In this document: in pieces, positions 1-8,500 of the stretch
How positions within the stretch are numbered: position 1 is the first letter of the stretch
Layout of the letters: every line of letters begins with the position of its first letter
Source: a virus
Reading direction: 5' to 3' (one strand)
Length of the DNA: 26,553 bases
Virus record (IMG/VR): IMGVR_UViG_3300032334_001919
Location: 1 to 26,553 of that record
Translations under genes and position numbers: made by a program
The notes under the pieces: generated by a model
Told to the model about the DNA's origin: nothing
Database searches by the model: none
What the model saw: the letters and a program-made list of their open reading frames with translations, nothing else

Positions 1-629
1 ATACATACCTAGAATATGCTGCTCGAATTATTCGACATGACATGCATTCAGGTATTAACACTTATATACCTCGAGGTTTATCATCTTTACAAAAACGTAT
101 TAATACAGAAAAGATTGATGAATTAAAAATTGGTCCTTCTTTAAAAATGATTAGTGAAGGTTTAGCTCACACTCAAAAAGTATATAAAGGTGTATACGAA
201 TTTACAAACCTAGTAAAAGTTAAAGTAGACTTTAAAAAAGAAAAAATAGACGTTAAATCTGCTTTAGAAGAATATTTCGCTAATACGTCGTACTCATCCC
301 AAGTAACAGTTGAAGATATTGGGGAAATGAAAGTAAATAAACAACTTTTCTGCACCGCAATAGATAACTTAGTACGTAACGGAATTAAATACAACACCAA
401 CAAAAATAAAATGGTTCATGTATTTAAAGAAAACGATAATATAGTTATTAAAGACAATGGAACAGGTCTTTCCAAAAAACAATTTAATGAAATTATTAAA
501 AAAGGAGTTGATATAGAATCCGAAACTGGCTTAGGGTTGAGCATAACTAAAGCTATTGTTGAAGAACATGGATTCAGTATTGACTGTGATTTAATAGATG
601 AAGGAACACAAATAACAATAACAATATAA
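1..629 (+). CDS. Histidine kinase, C-terminal half (5' end outside window)
   Basis: The reading frame is open from base 3, so the gene begins upstream and its sensor part is not visible. The visible protein carries the core of a two-component sensor kinase. An H-box-like segment (RHDM) places the candidate phospho-accepting histidine at bases 36-38. An N box follows (AIDNLVRNGIKYN, key Asn at 366-368), then a G1 box DNGTG from base 453 and a G2 box GLGLS from base 528. Together these form the dimerisation and HATPase_c ATP-binding domains. Such kinases autophosphorylate on His and pass the phosphate to a receiver Asp; a receiver gene begins 12 bases downstream. No membrane segment is visible in this part. 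A first ATG inside the window (42) would cut off the H box, so it is not the true start. Kinases are uncommon in phages; the input signal is unknown. Confidence 0.88.
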   Translation, partial: TYLEYAARIIRHDMHSGINTYIPRGLSSLQKRINTEKIDELKIGPSLKMISEGLAHTQKVYKGVYEFTNLVKVKVDFKKEKIDVKSALEEYFANTSYSSQVTVEDIGEMKVNKQLFCTAIDNLVRNGIKYNTNKNKMVHVFKENDNIVIKDNGTGLSKKQFNEIIKKGVDIESETGLGLSITKAIVEEHGFSIDCDLIDEGTQITITI

Positions 630-640
630 AAAACACAAAA

Positions 641-1072
641 ATGATTGATTCAATATTACTTGTAGATGATGAGAGTTTATTTCACCTGGTATTTGAGGAC
701 GCGTGCAGTCTACTTGATATTTCCTTAACCCTAGAAGCCATTGACAGCTCAGACCATGCTGTTAAACTTTTTGAAGGATGGCAAAAAGATTCGGAGGGAA
801 GACCTGAATGCGTTTTTGTAGATTTAAACATTATAGGATCCTCTTATGATGGGATTGAACTTATTCGAAAAATTACTTTTGAATATGGAAATAATGTAGT
901 AATTGGAATCATATCATCATCTAACGAACCTGAAGAACAAGCAAAAGCACAAAAAGCAGGAGCTCAATTCTGGATTATTAAAAGCGATGACATTGAACCT
1001 CGACTTGAAGACTTTAAAAAAGATTTTGACGGGTACAAATCTAAAAGTTTGCCTTTTAAAATATACAAATAG
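641..1072 (+). CDS. Stand-alone response-regulator receiver protein
   Basis: The 143-residue protein is a single CheY-like receiver domain with no output domain. The acidic pair is D9-D10, the phospho-accepting aspartate is D61 (in VFVDLN), the switch Ser/Thr position falls in S92-S94 (GIISSS), and the conserved lysine is K114 (IIKS). All catalytic positions are kept, so it should accept phosphate, presumably from the kinase ending 11 bases upstream. Without a DNA-binding domain it would act by protein contact, like CheY or Spo0F, or as a phosphate sink. Its stop codon overlaps the GTG start of the next gene (TAGTG), suggesting translational coupling to that membrane protein, which is a plausible partner. 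The family call is firm; the partner is inferred. Confidence 0.9.
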   Translation: MIDSILLVDDESLFHLVFEDACSLLDISLTLEAIDSSDHAVKLFEGWQKDSEGRPECVFVDLNIIGSSYDGIELIRKITFEYGNNVVIGIISSSNEPEEQAKAQKAGAQFWIIKSDDIEPRLEDFKKDFDGYKSKSLPFKIYK

Positions 1073-1665
1073 TGAAGGTTGATAAGAGCATAAGGGACTG
1101 GTTACTAGATGTTCAAAAAGCTAAAAGAATAACTTTAGAAGGCAATATCCTAAAAGTTCTTGAAGCTGATGAAAATGATGAAGCGTTTTTAAAATATATT
1201 AAAGATGCTCTTGAAAAAGATAAAGAATCCCGTAGGCGAAGGTTAGACATAACTAAACAAGTTCAAGAACAAAATAAAAATTTGCTTATTTCTCAAGAAG
1301 AAAATGAGCAAATGAACGAAGAACTTAAAGTAGCTTTAAATTTAGCAGAAGAAGAAAAAATAAAAGCTGAAGCTGCTAAAGCTGAAGCCGTTATAGCTAA
1401 AGATGCAGCTCTAAACGATTTAGATATCGCCCAGAAACGTTCACAATTTGAACTTATTGGAACCATTGTTCGAGTTGCTTTATATGTGATTATCGGAGTA
1501 GGTTTTACTACAACAGCTATGTATGTTGTTGCTCTTTTAACAAAAGCAGATACTCAAATTATAGGAAGCACTTGGAGTAACATGTTTGGTATACTTCTTA
1601 CAAACGCATTTTCAATTGTAGGAACTATCATGGGTGTTAAATATGCAAGTGAAAAAAAAGAGTAA
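1072..1665 (+). CDS. Coiled-coil protein with two C-terminal membrane segments
   Basis: The 197-residue protein starts with GTG overlapping the stop of the receiver gene. Residues about 1-50 are charged and helical. Residues about 55-125 form a long Lys/Glu/Ala-rich coiled coil. Two hydrophobic segments follow, roughly 130-155 and 168-190, joined by a short loop, and the end is basic (KYASEKKE). The layout is a cytoplasmic coiled coil on a membrane hairpin. The Ala/Glu/Lys-rich helix ahead of the membrane part resembles signalling helices in sensor kinases, but there is no kinase domain. I do not recognise a family. Position between the kinase/receiver pair and the lysis genes suggests either a membrane partner of the signalling pair or a holin/antiholin-type lysis protein; the sequence does not decide. 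Confidence 0.75.
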   Translation: MKVDKSIRDWLLDVQKAKRITLEGNILKVLEADENDEAFLKYIKDALEKDKESRRRRLDITKQVQEQNKNLLISQEENEQMNEELKVALNLAEEEKIKAEAAKAEAVIAKDAALNDLDIAQKRSQFELIGTIVRVALYVIIGVGFTTTAMYVVALLTKADTQIIGSTWSNMFGILLTNAFSIVGTIMGVKYASEKKE

Positions 1666-1674
1666 TATTTATAA
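1663..1674. promoter_or_regulatory. TAATATTTATAA motif, copy 1
   Basis: This 12-base AT-only motif starts at the stop codon of the coiled-coil gene and lies 22 bases before the holin-like start. Identical copies lie at 4053 and 5548, each just before a gene. Its complement contains TATAAATA, the T4 late-promoter box, but on the - strand, opposite to the genes. Possible late promoter or processing site; function not shown. Confidence 0.3.
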
Positions 1675-1696
1675 CAAACTAAAAAAAAGAAAACTT

Positions 1697-1948
1697 ATGA
1701 GAAAATTTTTTAATCATCTATTCGATGACAACAACACAATCAACGAAAAGTCAGTAGTTGGTTTTATAGCATTTGTTATGCTAGTAATTGCTTTAGCAGT
1801 AGATTTAATCACTGGAGCATACGGTAAACCGTTAGTAATTAACAAGTTTATATTTGATGGATTTTTAGTAATGGTTTTAGGGTCATTTGGAATCGCATCA
1901 GTAGACAAATGGATTAACAAAAAAAACGATGACAATGAAAATAACTAA
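1697..1948 (+). CDS. Small two-span membrane protein, putative holin
   Basis: I choose the ATG at 1697 (83 residues). An in-frame earlier start at 1634 would overlap the previous gene and add only a Lys-rich tail. The protein has a short charged N-terminus, a hydrophobic segment at about 22-40 (FIAFVMLVIALAVDLI), a short loop with Gly and Lys, a second hydrophobic segment at about 52-68 (FDGFLVMVLGSFGIAS), and a strongly charged C-terminus. Size, two spans, polar ends and position immediately before an endolysin fit a class II holin, which would open the inner membrane at lysis. The endolysin start lies inside its 3' end. No family signature is diagnostic, so holin is an inference from topology and context; other small phage membrane proteins look alike. 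Confidence 0.6.
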   Translation: MRKFFNHLFDDNNTINEKSVVGFIAFVMLVIALAVDLITGAYGKPLVINKFIFDGFLVMVLGSFGIASVDKWINKKNDDNENN

Positions 1949-2393
1949 AACAGGTACAAAAGGAATCGAATTAATTAAAGCATTCGAAGGTTTTAGAAGT
2001 AAACCGTACAAATGCCCTGCAGGTATCCCTACAATTGGATACGGAGCAACATTTTACCCAGGTGGGAAAAAAGTAACCATGGCAGATGAGCCTATTACAG
2101 AAGAACAAGGAACTGAGTTGCTACAAAGCATGTTAGTTAACTTTGAAAAATATGTAGATAGCTATTGCCGTGACGATATTAATCAAAATCAATTTGATGC
2201 GTTAGTATCATTTGCTTACAATTTAGGCCCTGCTAACTTAAAATCATCTACTTTACTTAAAAAAGTAAATGCTAACCCAGAAGATGAAACTATTAGAGCT
2301 GAGTTTATGAAATGGGTAAAAGCAGGAGGAAAAACATTACAAGGTTTAGTTAAAAGAAGAACAGCTGAAGCTGATTTATATTTCACAAAATAA
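1929..2393 (+). CDS. Endolysin, GH24 (T4-type) lysozyme
   Basis: The 154-residue protein is a muramidase cleaving the MurNAc-GlcNAc bond of peptidoglycan during host lysis. The catalytic motif is visible as E20-x8-C29-x5-T35, in FEGF, CPAG and PTIGYG. This is the usual E-x8-D/C-x5-T pattern with Cys at the middle position, as in many P22/P21-like endolysins. Downstream, NQNQFDALVSFAYNLG and the C-terminal RRTAEADLY are typical of the family, and the length is normal. No signal peptide is seen, so it would need a holin for release; the holin-like gene overlaps its start by 20 bases. Starts at 1929 and 1935 are both possible and differ by two residues. Confidence 0.95.
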   Translation: MTMKITKTGTKGIELIKAFEGFRSKPYKCPAGIPTIGYGATFYPGGKKVTMADEPITEEQGTELLQSMLVNFEKYVDSYCRDDINQNQFDALVSFAYNLGPANLKSSTLLKKVNANPEDETIRAEFMKWVKAGGKTLQGLVKRRTAEADLYFTK

Positions 2394-2400
2394 TAAAAAA

Positions 2401-2991
2401 ATGTCATACACAAGAGAACAAATTGAAGCCGCCGTTAAAGCTAAAAACTATGCTTGGTTTGAAGGCGCAAAAGATTTCGATGTTAATATCGTAGGAGTTA
2501 GAAACTCCGCTACTGGAGATAAAGTTACAAACTTATTTGATGACCATTTAACCATATCTTATAAAGTAGGTGGTGAATGGAAATTCCATTGTTGGCCAGC
2601 TACAACTGATCCTGGTACTAAAGGTGTTATGCAATATGGGAATAAAGCAGGAGTTGCTCGTTTAGTTGAAGGACAATATAGAGGTTCACACACTATAAGA
2701 TTACATGGTGGAAAATATGAAGCTCTTGGTCAAAACAAACCAGTAAAAGTTTATAGAGATCCTAACAAAGATATGAAATATGATGAAACCAAAATTGCCG
2801 AAGGTGTATTTGGAATCAACATTCATAAAGCAGGTGCTGACTCTACTTACGTAGAAAATTGGTCTGAAGGATGTCAAGTATTCAAACGCGCTAAAGATTT
2901 TGAAGAATTCATGGCAATTTGTCGTAAAGCAAGAGACATTCATGGAAATTCTTTTACATATACTTTGCTAGAATCAGCAGATATTAAGTAA
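2401..2991 (+). CDS. L,D-transpeptidase-like (YkuD-type motif) protein, possible second lysis enzyme
   Basis: The 196-residue protein has an alternating polar/hydrophobic pattern suggesting beta structure. It contains H142 in FGINIHKAG followed by S155-E-G-C158 (NWSEGCQVF). This resembles the His...[S/T]-H-G-C motif of L,D-transpeptidases, in which Cys is the nucleophile, with the motif His replaced by Glu. Another conserved-looking motif is H97-T-I-R-L-H102. The gene lies 7 bases after the endolysin and is followed by a terminator, so it is the last gene of the lysis operon. It may act on peptidoglycan cross-links or side chains. No signal peptide is visible. The fold assignment rests on short motifs only; phage proteins of this kind are often left as hypothetical. 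Confidence 0.6.
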   Translation: MSYTREQIEAAVKAKNYAWFEGAKDFDVNIVGVRNSATGDKVTNLFDDHLTISYKVGGEWKFHCWPATTDPGTKGVMQYGNKAGVARLVEGQYRGSHTIRLHGGKYEALGQNKPVKVYRDPNKDMKYDETKIAEGVFGINIHKAGADSTYVENWSEGCQVFKRAKDFEEFMAICRKARDIHGNSFTYTLLESADIK

Positions 2992-3006
2992 TTTTTTAAA
3001 AAATAC

Positions 3007-3037
3007 TTGGAGCCCCAATAGGGGCTCCCTATTTTTT
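3007..3037 (+). promoter_or_regulatory. TTGG-N19-TATTTTTT promoter-like motif overlapping the terminator
   Basis: TTGG at 3007-3010 is followed after exactly 19 bases by TATTTTTT at 3030. This matches the spacing seen before several other genes in this window. The terminator stem fills the spacer. The distance to the ATG at 3042 is so short that a transcript would be nearly leaderless. The -7 half may simply be the terminator T-tract, so this is the weakest of the series. Confidence 0.25.
3009..3037 (+). terminator. Strong rho-independent terminator after lysis genes
   Basis: A perfect 8-base GC-rich stem (GGAGCCCC / GGGGCTCC) closes the loop AATA, followed by CTATTTTTT. It lies 18 bases after the stop of the 2401 gene and ends just before the next start at 3042. 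The same bases also fit the spacer of a promoter-like motif. Confidence 0.85.
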
Positions 3038-3041
3038 CTAC

Positions 3042-4055
3042 ATGCAACAAAAATTTTTACCTTGGTTCTTGCTGTTTTGTGCGATTGGACTTTCAACTAC
3101 AGCAGCTTATTATAGTGTAATCGGTTTATCCGTAGTATTTGCAGGTGTAGCTATACCTGTAATTGTGATGGGTTCATTTTTAGAAATATCTAAAATAGCC
3201 ATTGCAACTTACCTTCATAATGCTTGGAAAAAAACATATGCACTTTTAAAAATATATTTAACCTTAGCACTTGTAGTTTTATCTGTAATTACCTCTATTG
3301 GAATTTATGGTCTATTAAGTACAGGATTTCAAGAAAATATTGCAAAACTTGAAATTGGGGGAAAACAAATCCAAAACATAGAAGTTAAAAAACAGAGATT
3401 TGAAGAAATTAAATCTGAACTAGAAAAAGAAAAAACAACCCTAGACAAAGACATATCTCAGTTACGAAACGCTTTATCTACAAATACAACAACTCAAACA
3501 GTTGATGCTAAAACAGGTCAAGTAGTTACACGAGCAAATAATGCTAACCGTAAATCATTTGAAACACAACTTACTACAGCACAGGCTAGTAAAGATAAAA
3601 TATCTAACAAAATAGACGCGCTAAATGATTCAATTACAAATTTAGATATTCAAATTCTAGACATGGAATCTAAAGCAAGTGAAGGTAATGAATTGGGTGC
3701 TATACAATACGTGAGTGAAATTACTGGGTATGATGTAAAAACAGTGGCAAATTGGTTCATATTCATGTTGATCTTTGTGTTTGATCCATTAGCCATAACC
3801 CTTGTTATAGCTACAAACCAAGCGTTTGATCGCATTAAACCTAAAATGAACATTTATGGTGAACCTAAACCAATTGAACCTGTAATTGAACCTGAACATA
3901 TTGTTGACCCTAACATTGAAATAGAAAGACAAAATATTTTAAGAGAAATACAAAAAATTCAAAATTCTGGAGTTTCATCTAGAAAATTAGGCAATGCTGT
4001 TGTAGAATTACAAAATAAATTAAGAGGTTTAGACGATAACACCAAGACATATTAA
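3042..4055 (+). CDS. Membrane protein with large coiled coil, unknown function
   Basis: The 337-residue protein has three hydrophobic segments near the N-terminus (about 5-25, 28-48 and 70-95). A long charged region at about 105-215 follows with heptad-like Leu/Ile spacing, interrupted by a Thr/Asn-rich patch near 145-165. A fourth hydrophobic segment lies at about 236-260 (NWFIFMLIFVFDPLAITLVI), followed by a Pro/Glu-rich stretch and a final helix. I recall similar four-span proteins as conserved hypotheticals in marine T4-like phages, without a known role. It sits alone between the lysis-operon terminator and the structural genes. An envelope role or a remodelling role during infection is possible but not shown. 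Confidence 0.75.
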   Translation: MQQKFLPWFLLFCAIGLSTTAAYYSVIGLSVVFAGVAIPVIVMGSFLEISKIAIATYLHNAWKKTYALLKIYLTLALVVLSVITSIGIYGLLSTGFQENIAKLEIGGKQIQNIEVKKQRFEEIKSELEKEKTTLDKDISQLRNALSTNTTTQTVDAKTGQVVTRANNANRKSFETQLTTAQASKDKISNKIDALNDSITNLDIQILDMESKASEGNELGAIQYVSEITGYDVKTVANWFIFMLIFVFDPLAITLVIATNQAFDRIKPKMNIYGEPKPIEPVIEPEHIVDPNIEIERQNILREIQKIQNSGVSSRKLGNAVVELQNKLRGLDDNTKTY

Positions 4056-4064
4056 TATTTATAA
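4053..4064. promoter_or_regulatory. TAATATTTATAA motif, copy 2
   Basis: This is an exact copy of the motif at 1663 and 5548. It starts at the stop codon of the preceding gene and ends 6 bases before the ATG at 4071, the first gene of the structural block. Candidate late-transcription or mRNA-processing signal. Confidence 0.35.
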
Positions 4065-4070
4065 TATGAA

Positions 4071-4382
4071 ATGGAACAACTTTTAAATAATACCCCTATA
4101 CAATGGGTTCAGGTTACTGATCCTTCTACTGGAAGAGTATATTATGCCCCTTCTCCATATGTTTATCCATTTAATGATAGTGAAAGATTTACAAATATAG
4201 AAGGAATACTTGTAGCAGGTGCTTCATCAGCTGATACTGGTTCTTTATTAACAACTGCTTCATTTTCAGATCCTAATTTAGAATTTACAAAAGGAGATAG
4301 GAGTGAGTTTTCAATAAACTTGTCATCTTTAACAGTTACTAGCTCATTTACCGCTTCTTATATTGATGGAGGAACATTTTAA
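4071..4382 (+). CDS. Small fibre-associated structural protein
   Basis: The 103-residue protein has an N-terminal Trp/Tyr/Pro-rich part (PIQWVQVTDP, YYAPSPYVYPF). It then changes to the Ser/Thr/Gly-rich style of the fibre proteins downstream (TGSLLTTASF, SFTASY) and ends in IDGGTF. The same C-terminal hexapeptide closes the 87-residue protein at 5286. It is therefore probably a virion protein of the fibre or baseplate-to-fibre region, perhaps a connector module. There is no catalytic motif. The TAA overlaps the next ATG by one base. The structural call rests on composition and neighbours. Confidence 0.55.
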   Translation: MEQLLNNTPIQWVQVTDPSTGRVYYAPSPYVYPFNDSERFTNIEGILVAGASSADTGSLLTTASFSDPNLEFTKGDRSEFSINLSSLTVTSSFTASYIDGGTF

Positions 4383-4732
4383 TGTCAACAAGAATACCTT
4401 TTCAATGGAACACAGCAAACTTTAATTGGAATGCGATAAATCCAACTGATGGAAAAACATACCCACCAAACGAAATAGTAACAGGAACAAATTTATGGAA
4501 TGATTGCGCTTTAATTATAGAAATAATTGAAGCAATGCAGGAAGGTAAATCTCCTGACGACTACTTAAACCAAAGACCTGAAAAGAAAAAACAATTTATT
4601 AAATTGCTTTGCAAAGTTCAGGGAAAAGAATACAAAGAAACTAAAGAGGTACATAAAACCAAAATATTTATACGAGATGTAAAACTAGTTGCTAAAGAAG
4701 TACTAGGAGTAGACGTAAAAATTAACAAATAA
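4382..4732 (+). CDS. Hypothetical protein in structural block
   Basis: The 116-residue protein begins with an aromatic, Asn-rich stretch (FQWNTANFNWNAINP). It continues with a helical, Lys/Glu-rich part (RPEKKKQFIKLLCKV) and ends with a Val/Lys-rich segment. I do not recognise a family. It is coupled on both sides by one-base TAATG overlaps (4382 and 4732), so it is probably made with its neighbours. The opening motif (QW near the N-terminus, then a Pro/Asp turn) resembles that of the 4071 protein, which might mark a common attachment element. A virion role is possible, inferred only from position. Confidence 0.6.
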   Translation: MSTRIPFQWNTANFNWNAINPTDGKTYPPNEIVTGTNLWNDCALIIEIIEAMQEGKSPDDYLNQRPEKKKQFIKLLCKVQGKEYKETKEVHKTKIFIRDVKLVAKEVLGVDVKINK

Positions 4733-5277
4733 TGTATACACTATACACAGACAAACAAGAACTTTTTGAATGTTCTATATCGCTAGAAGGAGCTTCTGTT
4801 AAAAACAGTAAAGTTCGTTTAGTGGTAGAAGCAGATAATTTAAACCTTTTATTTAAAGGAACCATTGACTCTAGTGGAAAATGTACTGTTCCTATTCGCA
4901 AATTAAAAAATCTTTTAGAAGAATCAACAAAAGGTAAAATAAAGCTTGAGGTTATAGCAGACGATACGTATTTTACACCATGGGAATCTGATTTTGAAGT
5001 AGAAACTGCTAGAAAAGTAACCGTGGAAGTAAAATCACAAACAAACAAGAATACACTTACTGAAAATAAAACGGGAGTTACCGTTAAAAATATTAAAGTA
5101 GGTGATCATGTTCAAAATTTGTCTAAAATGCTTGTAAAAGAGAACATTAATGTAAGTAATATGTCAAAAAATAAAGACAAATTAAATAACATTATAGCTT
5201 CTTATTTGAAAACAAACAAAATCAGTGATGGTGAAAAAGGCAGAATAATAGAGGGTATTATTCAAACGTTAATTTAA
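4732..5277 (+). CDS. Hypothetical protein, beta-rich N-terminus and helical C-terminus
   Basis: The 181-residue protein has residues about 1-100 with a regular beta-strand pattern and an Ig-like or jelly-roll look (SKVRLVVEADNLNLLFKG, GKIKLEVIADDTYFTPWES). A Thr/Asn/Lys-rich linker follows at about 100-125, and then a helical tail ending KGRIIEGIIQTLI. The start overlaps the previous stop by one base. It is probably a structural or assembly protein given its position between fibre-like genes. I remember similar proteins only as unnamed T4-like phage products and assign no function. Confidence 0.6.
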   Translation: MYTLYTDKQELFECSISLEGASVKNSKVRLVVEADNLNLLFKGTIDSSGKCTVPIRKLKNLLEESTKGKIKLEVIADDTYFTPWESDFEVETARKVTVEVKSQTNKNTLTENKTGVTVKNIKVGDHVQNLSKMLVKENINVSNMSKNKDKLNNIIASYLKTNKISDGEKGRIIEGIIQTLI

Positions 5278-5285
5278 AATAAGTT

Positions 5286-5549
5286 ATGGCTGGACCTTTT
5301 GATTTAACCGGTCAAGATATAGAAACCACGTATCAGAGGATCCTCCAAACTGATGGTGTTAACATATATGATGGAACTGGATCTTTATTTAATATTTCAG
5401 GTTCAAGTCCTTCTATAGACACTGGTTCTTTTGCAATTACAGGATCAAACATTTTTATAGGAGATCAAACAGTAACAGGAAGCATTTCAGTTACAAACTC
5501 CGTGACTGCCTCTTATTTTGTTGGTATTATAGACGGAGGCACTTTTTAA
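5286..5549 (+). CDS. Short fibre-module protein (related to N-terminus of the large fibre)
   Basis: The 87-residue protein contains the stretch DTGSFAITGSNIFIGDQTV, which nearly repeats residues about 56-75 of the large fibre encoded next (DTGSFATTGSNIFIGNQTI). It ends with IDGGTF like the 4071 protein. It therefore looks like a free-standing version of a fibre module, either a small virion subunit that joins fibres or a product of duplication and splitting of a fibre gene. The start is preceded by AAGTT, a sequence shared with other starts in this window. No enzymatic motif. Confidence 0.6.
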   Translation: MAGPFDLTGQDIETTYQRILQTDGVNIYDGTGSLFNISGSSPSIDTGSFAITGSNIFIGDQTVTGSISVTNSVTASYFVGIIDGGTF

Positions 5550-5559
5550 TATTTATAAA
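5548..5559. promoter_or_regulatory. TAATATTTATAA motif, copy 3
   Basis: The third exact copy starts at the stop codon of the 5286 gene and ends 2 bases before the ATG of the large fibre gene. At this distance it would also occupy the ribosome-binding region, so a translational or processing role is as possible as a promoter. Confidence 0.35.
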
Positions 5560-5561
5560 CA

Positions 5562-8500
5562 ATGAGTACAATTATAACCAGAAATAGCGCAAATTCAGGA
5601 AGTATACCTGCTTCACTTGTTCAAGGTGAATTAGCAATTAACGTAACTGATGGACGCTTATTTTATGGTTCAGGTTCTGGAAATGATGTAAAAGAATTTA
5701 CTGTGAGTGGAAGTGGGGGAACTATTGATACAGGTTCATTTGCAACCACAGGTTCAAATATATTTATTGGAAATCAAACAATAACAGGTTCAATACACCA
5801 ATCAGGAACATTTTACCCTGATCAAATTGATTGGTTTAGTAGTAGCATAGGATATAATACTGGTTCTTATATATTAACAACTACTGCTAACGGTTTAACT
5901 ACATACGCTAATTACCAAGATGTAGCAAATACGTTAGCTCCATATATCCCTACAGTAAGCTCCTCAATAAGTGCTTCATATGCTGAAACAGCTTCATATG
6001 CCGCAACAGCATCAAATATTTTAGGAGGTAAAGCAACTCATGTTCCTTACTTTATAACAGATACATCCTTAGCTACTAGCTCAATCTACCAATCAGGTTC
6101 ATCAACTATAATCATAAACCAAGATAATGCTACAACAGCAAATCCTGAAGCATTGTACGTTTGGCAACCAAGTACTTTATCATTTAATGTAATAAGTGGT
6201 AAAGGTAACTTAAATAACTATTTACAGTTAAACATTCAAAACACAAATCAAGGTACTCAAGCATCATCAGATGTAGTTGCAACAGCTAATAATGGAAGTG
6301 AGACAGTTAACTACATTGATATGGGTATCAATAGTGAAAACTATTCACAAAACTTTATTGGTGCTGCAAATGATGCTTATTTATATTCTACTGGTAATGA
6401 TTTGCATATTGGTAACGCTACCCCAAATAGACCATTACAATTCTTTGCAGGAGGAACAGATGTTGACATATATAATAAACTCCAACTTAACCCTAATAAC
6501 CAACATTTAATGTCAGGTTCATTAGATGTAAGTGGAAGTATTAAAGCATTTTCATTTACAGGATCCTTGCAAGGTAATGCAACAACAGCTACAACATCTC
6601 AAACATCATCGTATTCAACAACATTGGGTGCTAGTTTATCTCAATTAGTAAATAATCAAGTTAGATTGTTAAACAGTGATGGAACTACTTTAAGTTTAGT
6701 TATAGTTAATAACGTAGCATCAGCTTCATATGCTGATAATGCATCAACCGCTGATTATGCAACAACAGCAGGAAATGGGGGTGTTACACAAATTATAGCA
6801 GGATCCGGTATCTCATTAATTCCTTCAAGTGGTCAAGGAGCAGTAACAGTAATTTCAACTGGTGGAGGAGGAGTAACCATTATTTCAGGATCTCTTGTAA
6901 CAGGATCATTTACTAATGCAACTTCTTTTACTTTTAACCACAACTTAAGCACTAGAACACCTATTATAACAGTATTTGATTCAAATTACAATCAAATAAT
7001 CCCTGAAAATATAGAACTAGTAAATACAGCTAGTGCTATAATAACTTTCCCAACACCAGAAAGTGGATTTGCTATTGGTTCAACAGGTGGAACAACAGGA
7101 ACAGCCTTATCTTCTTCATATGCTTTATTTGCAGAATATGCGAATACGGCATCATTTTATGCTGAAACTGATCCCATATTTGTAGCTAAAAGTGCTTCAC
7201 TTGCAACTACGGGTTCAAATGTATTTAGAGGTAATCAAATAATAACGGGTAGTTTAAATATATCGGGATCTACAACGATAATAGGTGTTACTAACTTTAG
7301 TGATTCATCAACCACTATAACAGGTTCTCTTAATATAACAGGATCTACAACTCAAACCGGAAATAATACCTTAATTGGTACAACTACCCTTACAGGTAGT
7401 ATTTTTATAAATGGAAATATAATTCCACAACTTTCTAGTTCATTTGATTTGGGATCTATAACAAATCCATGGAGGGCATTATATGTCCAATCAGGATCAA
7501 TTAGTATACAATCAGATATCCCAGGTGGTATTCCAGCAGTAATATCAAATGCAAACGGTAATGTTACATTTGCAGGAGCTGGTTTTCAATTAAAAAGTGG
7601 ATCATTTGTTCCATTTGAGATATCATCATCTGCAAGAACAATAATAAGAGTACCTGACATACCTGCTAATGATGTTGGAGGATTAAGTATCATAGGTAGC
7701 TCAACTGGAGTATACCAGGGTGTTACAAATGCCGGTGGTTTATTACACCTTACTAGTAACGACGGGCAAAGCTCTAGAATTACAAGTGATGCTTATGGGA
7801 TCAACTCGGTTGTAGCATATGTAGGAAGAAAAGCAAGAGGAACAGCGGCAAGTCCTCTACCAGTACAATCCGGTGATACTTTAACAAGAATAAGTACAAT
7901 AGGATGGACTGGACCTGAGTATGGATTTTTAATGTCTGCTAGTTCAACAATAGCATCAACAGCTATAGAAACAGTAGCACTTGAAAATTTTACAACATCT
8001 AGCTTTGGTACTAGACATACTTTTTACAATGCTCCTTTAGGTGGTACTATAAGAACATTATCAACAACTATAGATACAACCGGCATAACAATACCATCAA
8101 GTAGTAGATTTTTTGGTACTGCAAGTTGGGCTGAAAATGCATTAACAGCATCTTACGTTAGACCACTTAACCAAAACGTAATAATAACTGGTTCATTAAA
8201 AATATCAGGTTCATTAACTGAGATAGGTGATACGGTACTAACTGGTTCATTAACACTAAGCTCTGGATCAGCATTAAACATAAATGACGGCTTCTATGTA
8301 AACGGTAATAAACAATTTAATTACGGACAATTTAGCAGCACAACAACCCAATCAGGATCAGCAGACACGGCATACTCAATGACGTTTGATACAACTGATT
8401 TCTCACAAGGGATAAGCTTAGTAAGTGGTAGTAGATTAACTGTAGCTAACACTGGGTTGTATAATGTTCAATTTTCCTCTCAGCTGCACACAACAGCCAA

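Noticed and set aside
4722-5048. 108-residue - strand frame
   Set aside because: Antisense shadow of the 4732 gene, which has coupled starts on both sides.
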